Assembly (NCBI RefSeq): GCF_004298475.1
Contig: NZ_SCRP01000023.1
Coordinates: forward strand, 61,426-125,425
Direction: 5' to 3'
Origin: Paraburkholderia sp.
GTDB lineage: Bacteria; Pseudomonadota; Gammaproteobacteria; Burkholderiales; Burkholderiaceae
DNA: 64,000 nucleotides
The translations under genes and the position numbers were made by a program. How positions within the stretch are numbered: position 1 is the first letter of the stretch; each line of letters starts with the position of its first letter. Below the pieces are notes generated by a model. That model saw only the letters and a program-made list of their open reading frames with translations. It searched no databases and was not told the origin of the DNA. This document shows, one piece after another, positions 61,234 through 64,000 of this stretch.

Positions 61234-61680
61234 ATGCTTGCGCGCATGACCAGCACCGCCAAAGATCGCCTATCCGCCGGGACGCCCGCTTCGGCGCCGA
61301 CCGAAACCGGCCAGCCAGTCCAGCCGGCGTCAGGCGATCCCGAAGTGCGTTTTCGCATGCGCATTCTCCAGGGCGGCACGATTGCGCTGGGTCCCGGCAA
61401 GGTTTCGCTGCTGGAGGCGGTGCGCGAGCACGGTTCGATTTCGGCGGCGGCACGCAGCCTCAACATGTCCTATCGCCGCGCCTGGCTCCTGATGGACGAA
61501 CTGAACCGCTCGCTCAAGTCGCCTGCGACGATTTCCGAGCACGGCGGCCAGAGCGGCGGCGGCAGCATGCTCACCCCCGTCGGCGACGAAATCATCCGGC
61601 TCTATCGCGAGATCGAAGCGCGTGCGGCGGCGGCCTGCGCGTCGGAGATCGCGGCGCTCACGGAACTCGTGAAGCGCTGA
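61234..61680 (+). CDS. modE: ModE-type regulator without TOBE domains
   Basis: A 148-residue protein with the winged-helix ModE DNA-binding domain: LGPGKVSLLEAVREHGSISAAARSLNMSYRRAWLLMDELNRSLKSPATISEHGGQSGGGSMLTPVGDEIIRLYREIE. The C-terminal di-TOBE domain that senses molybdate in E. coli ModE is absent; the length ends after the winged helix and one helix. The neighbouring di-Mop protein could supply sensing in trans. Start ATG 61234, or 61246 (MTSTAK); neither has a clear ribosome binding site. Confidence 0.92.
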   Translation: MLARMTSTAKDRLSAGTPASAPTETGQPVQPASGDPEVRFRMRILQGGTIALGPGKVSLLEAVREHGSISAAARSLNMSYRRAWLLMDELNRSLKSPATISEHGGQSGGGSMLTPVGDEIIRLYREIEARAAAACASEIAALTELVKR

Positions 61681-61866
61681 TGTGCTGATGTGCGTACTGC
61701 GGGCGGCGGGCGGCGGGCGGCGGCGGCTTCCCCGCGCCGCAGGCCGTCGAATCCGGTTCGCAGGTCGCCGCGTGCCGCTTGCACTAGAATGGCCGGCTTC
61801 GCGCGGTTTCCACTTTCCGTTCACCCATTTCATGTCACCGCCCATCGGGGCGGTCAGGAGCGTTCG

Positions 61867-62325
61867 ATGCGCGTAGGCCGTCCCGTAAAGGCGCTGCCCC
61901 AGCCGCTGTGCGACTACTGCGGCGCGAAGGCGCAGCTCGCGCGTTTTGGCGACGAGGCGTACCCGTATCGCGACGACCACGGCACGCTCTGGGTCTGTAC
62001 GCCCTGCGAGGCGTGGATCGGCGTGCCGGCGCGCAGCACGCGCAATGTCCCGCTCGGGCGTCTTGCGAACGCCGCGCTGCGCGATGCGAAGAGCCGTCTG
62101 CACGATGCACTCGAGCCGCTCGTCGCGGCCAAGGTGAGGCGTGACGGCGTGAACGCCTTCGAAGCGCGCGGCAAGGCCATGCGCTGGCTTGCGCAATCGC
62201 TTGGCTTCGACCTGCCCAATCCGTCGATTCACCATCTGACACTCGAACAGTGCGAGCAGGCGATCCGCCACGTCGAGGCGTTCGCCGCCTCCCGGCGCGG
62301 CCACGAACCGGCTGAAGGAAATTGA
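61867..62325 (+). CDS. DUF3268 family zinc-finger-containing protein
   Basis: A 152-residue soluble protein with an N-terminal CxxC pair (LCDYCGAKAQL) and a second (LWVCTPCEAWIG), giving a four-Cys zinc site. KSRLHDALEPLV and helical C-terminus follow, as in DUF3268. Function unknown; the family occurs in phages and plasmids as well as chromosomes. AGGAG lies about 6 bases ahead of ATG 61867. Confidence 0.85.
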   Translation: MRVGRPVKALPQPLCDYCGAKAQLARFGDEAYPYRDDHGTLWVCTPCEAWIGVPARSTRNVPLGRLANAALRDAKSRLHDALEPLVAAKVRRDGVNAFEARGKAMRWLAQSLGFDLPNPSIHHLTLEQCEQAIRHVEAFAASRRGHEPAEGN

Positions 62326-62412
62326 AAGGTTGTTCCCGCAGGGGCGATCGTTACGGTTAGTTACACACACGGGACAATGTGCCGCTCAACCTTCGGCGCG
62401 GCCTGCCGTTAT

Positions 62413-62438
62413 TGCACAAGAACCGTTTCTTTTGTGCA
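62413..62438 (+). promoter_or_regulatory. Stem-loop immediately upstream of a start codon
   Basis: TGCACAA...TTGTGCA arms (62413-62419 and 62432-62438) close over GAA-CCGT-TTC, giving a stem with a small bulge that ends 2 bases before the ATG of the next gene. No Shine-Dalgarno sequence is visible, so the structure may decide ribosome access. Confidence 0.5.
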
Positions 62439-62440
62439 CC

Positions 62441-62902
62441 ATGGCCAAGACCATTCCATTTCCCCAGCAGGCGCACGCGGCCCATGTCCGCCGCAACAAG
62501 GCGATGCTGCTTCCGATGCCGCGCGCCTGCGCAAACGATCTCGCGCTCCAGGTGCACCTCGCGCTCGCGGCGCTGCGCGGCGGCGGCACCAATCACGACG
62601 CCCAGGCGATGCTGCATACGCACGTGCTGGCGATGTCGATCGTCAACGCCGGTTACGGCGCGCTCACGCAGGCGCAGGTGCGCGATGCGGACGCGGCGCT
62701 GCTCGCCTGCTTCGAGCGCGGACGCTCGGACGGCAACTGGCGGCTCGACGCCGCAGAGGCTGACGCGCTGGCGGCGATCGTGACGGTCTACGATCTGCAG
62801 CTGCAGTTCGCGCCGCTCTGGGCGCTCACGGAGGCGAGCGAGCGGCTCGAACAGATGGGCATGGGCGAGACGGGCCAGGCGGCCAAACGCAAGCACGCTT
62901 GA
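62441..62902 (+). CDS. Hypothetical protein
   Basis: A 153-residue mainly helical soluble protein (MAKTIPFPQQAHAAHVRRNKAMLLPMPRACANDLALQVHLALAALRGGG...). The His/Arg/Lys-rich N-terminus resembles DNA-binding tails, but no domain is recognised. It starts directly behind a stem-loop without a Shine-Dalgarno sequence. Codon bias and length support a real gene. Confidence 0.65.
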   Translation: MAKTIPFPQQAHAAHVRRNKAMLLPMPRACANDLALQVHLALAALRGGGTNHDAQAMLHTHVLAMSIVNAGYGALTQAQVRDADAALLACFERGRSDGNWRLDAAEADALAAIVTVYDLQLQFAPLWALTEASERLEQMGMGETGQAAKRKHA

Positions 62903-63393
62903 GCGGTTGTGGGGTTGTGTCCCCTGATCGCGCCGCTTGTTGCCGGACTGTTGCCGGACTGCTGCCGGGCCGCGCTGTGGCGACATTGGCACGAGATTTG
63001 ACGCCGCCAGCGAATCGTGTTGACTTCCGGCAGGCGGCGTGACTAAAATTCGCCCGTCTCAACAAAAGGGGCTGACGCCTTGGACAGTAGCAGTTGTCGA
63101 TCTTCGAAGAGTTTCGCTGCCTGACCGGCAGGACGTCCGCGCTCCCTTTCTCTAGCCGCCGTCTTGCCAGCAGGCAGATGGTGCGCGTCCAGCAGTAAAT
63201 CCTCGTGCATCCTTGTTCGCGTCATCCAGGCGCCGCTCGCGTTCATTCGCGCCGCGCGTGGCTGTGCGTGTGGCTGATATCGCGCCGCGAACCGTCCGTG
63301 TTCGCGGTACAGCGCGTTTGCCCCGCCTCTCAGGTGCGGCACGCGCGCCGCTACCGGCGTCGTTCGTGCGTCGCCGCGCAATAAGGAGTTCAG
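62903..63393. other. Untranslated region upstream of the permease leader
   Basis: No gene is supported. Three 11-base units of the type GTTGCCGGACT lie at 62939-62971, the third degenerate. The promoter of the downstream permease transcript is probably in 62990-63060. Nothing else is recognised. Confidence 0.4.
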
Positions 63394-63465
63394 ATGTCCG
63401 ACAGTGACAGTTATCCGTTATGCCGCTTCCTTTCGATATTCCCGGAGGAAAGCGAGCAGACGTGA
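63394..63465 (+). CDS. Small ORF 1 in the permease leader (23 codons)
   Basis: ATG follows AAGGAG by 6-7 bases. The frame encodes MSDSDSYPLCRFLSIFPEE and four more residues, ending TGA within a long stem-loop. It is too short to identify. The ribosome binding site and its place in a leader suggest a regulatory leader peptide; translation is unproven. Confidence 0.45.
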   Translation: MSDSDSYPLCRFLSIFPEESEQT

Positions 63466-63508
63466 GCCGCTGAGCGCACCGCGCCCAGCCGGTCTGCCGG
63501 CTTTCCTC
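63445..63508 (+). promoter_or_regulatory. Long stem-loop in the permease leader
   Basis: Arms GAGGAAAGC-GA-GCAGAC (63445-63461) and GTCTGC-CG-GCTTTCCTC (63492-63508) give 15 base pairs with a 2x2 internal loop and a 30-base terminal loop. It contains the end of small ORF 1. A second hairpin (GCGTCC/GGACGC, TCAT loop, 63515-63530) follows at once, then the GAGGAG ribosome binding site of small ORF 2. No U-tract follows either hairpin. Confidence 0.7.
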
Positions 63509-63543
63509 GTAACGGCGTCCTCATGGACGCGAGGAGATCCAGC

Positions 63544-63717
63544 ATGAACTTCGGCCTTCTTCTGCCGCATCTGCCGCAAACGCAGCAATGCCTTTGCACC
63601 GTATTCCCCACCGATGTGCATGGCGCCAGCCAGTGCGCGCCGGCTTCGACGTTGAGCCGTCTGTCCGGCCTCGCTGCGCGCTGGCGTGATCTGCCCGCAC
63701 GCGTGTTTCGGGTCTGA
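63544..63717 (+). CDS. Small ORF 2 in the permease leader (57 codons)
   Basis: ATG is 7 bases after GAGGAG. The 57-residue product (MNFGLLLPHLPQTQQCLCTVFPTDVHG...) has no recognised domain and a Leu/Pro-rich start. It lies between the leader hairpins and the permease gene. It may be a translated leader ORF or a chance frame; I lean to real because of the ribosome binding site. Confidence 0.4.
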   Translation: MNFGLLLPHLPQTQQCLCTVFPTDVHGASQCAPASTLSRLSGLAARWRDLPARVFRV

Positions 63718-63881
63718 CCGGCCGATCCGGCGCGCCTTGGCGCGCCGGGCCCTGCACATCATCCAGTTTGTCAGTGCTTCAACATGATCCAGTTCAACTG
63801 CTCAATGCAAGCGACGAAGCGTGCAACGCGCGCACGCGGCGTCCAGCGTAGTACCCGCATAACCGGCACGGGAGGCCAGTA

Positions 63882-64000
63882 ATGGAATTCGGCTTCAACC
63901 TGAACCGCACGGCCAACGCTTCGGCGTGGCGGGTGCTGCCCAATCGCTGGGACTTCGTCGCGTTTCCGCTGATCATCTGCCTGATCGCGATGGCGGCGAT
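63882..64000 (+). CDS. ABC transporter permease, NitT/TauT-like (3' partial)
   Basis: Only 39 codons are inside the window: MEFGFNLNRTANASAWRVL, then PNRWDFVAFPLIICLIAMAAI with the beginning of the first transmembrane helix. This start resembles a two-halved permease of the nitrate/sulfonate/taurine type common in Burkholderia. GGGAGG lies 6 bases before the ATG. A 32-codon frame from ATG 63784 ends in TAATG overlapping this start, but has no ribosome binding site. Confidence 0.7.
   Translation, partial: MEFGFNLNRTANASAWRVLPNRWDFVAFPLIICLIAMAA

Noticed and set aside
63394-63880. Known riboswitch (yybP-ykoY or ykkC/guanidine type) in the permease leader
   Set aside because: The conserved cores of these classes as I know them are not visible; only generic stems and small ORFs are seen.
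63784-63882. A 32-codon ORF overlapping the permease start (TAATG)
   Set aside because: No ribosome binding site and Arg/Thr-rich composition; mentioned only as a possible coupling frame.
1-64000. tRNA, rRNA, insertion sequences
   Set aside because: I saw no tRNA T-loop signature, rRNA segment, transposase or terminal inverted repeats; a covariance-model scan would be needed to exclude tRNAs completely.

Overview
The window is GC-rich (by eye well above 60%) and reads as a piece of the secondary chromosome (chromid) of a Burkholderiaceae bacterium, most likely Paraburkholderia, Caballeronia or Burkholderia. The grounds are the family-typical gene set (hopanoid hpn genes, DUF3138-type porin, RarD, DUF3501/rubrerythrin cluster) and, in the middle, a plasmid-type replication and partition locus: ParA, ParB, a Rep_3 initiator, TTTATGCGCATAAA parS sites and a long iteron array.

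Layout. 0-15.4 kb is ordinary metabolic DNA: a partial outer membrane protein, two tandem FAD amine oxidases, an MFS transporter, a GNAT acetyltransferase, a rubrerythrin / FeS reductase / DUF3501 group, a secreted nuclease, a HAD phosphatase, RarD, EgtD and acylphosphatase. 15.7-36.1 kb is a hopanoid region: hpnA, hpnB, a second ispH, hpnH, hpnM, hpnN, mlaA, hpnG, shc (hpnF), hpnE and hpnD. It is interrupted by ybdD-cstA with a two-component system, and hpnC is not in the window. Together these genes make hopene from farnesyl diphosphate (D, E, F), extend it with adenosine (H), trim the side chain (G), probably decorate it (A, B) and move lipids between membranes (M, N, MlaA). 36.3-42 kb is signalling: a response regulator-CheC-GGDEF operon and a hybrid histidine kinase.

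42.0-51.0 kb is the replicon core. It holds DnaA boxes, arsC, three parS sites, parA-parB, and convergent repA. Then come about 1.9 kb of non-coding DNA with 19 iteron-like sites spaced near multiples of 11 bp, an AT-rich stretch, and a KfrA-like coiled-coil protein with a C-terminal zinc ribbon. A tyrosine-recombinase-like protein without its catalytic residues follows, and a small protein behind a near-perfect LexA box. Further iterons, all inverted, lie at 49.40-49.45, 56.24-56.30 and 57.50-57.81 kb, up to 10 kb from the array. Two of these clusters bracket an unknown gene.

51-64 kb returns to metabolism: XRE-cupin regulator, kbl-tdh threonine catabolism, YceI, a TetR regulator with twin operators and its DUF1348 partner, and a molybdate module (fused ModBC, ModA, a two-domain molbindin, a ModE without TOBE domains, and a probable ModE box). 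Small hypothetical genes follow. The window ends in an ABC permease preceded by an unusually long leader with small ORFs and a long stem-loop. I see no rRNA, tRNA, CRISPR array or insertion sequence.
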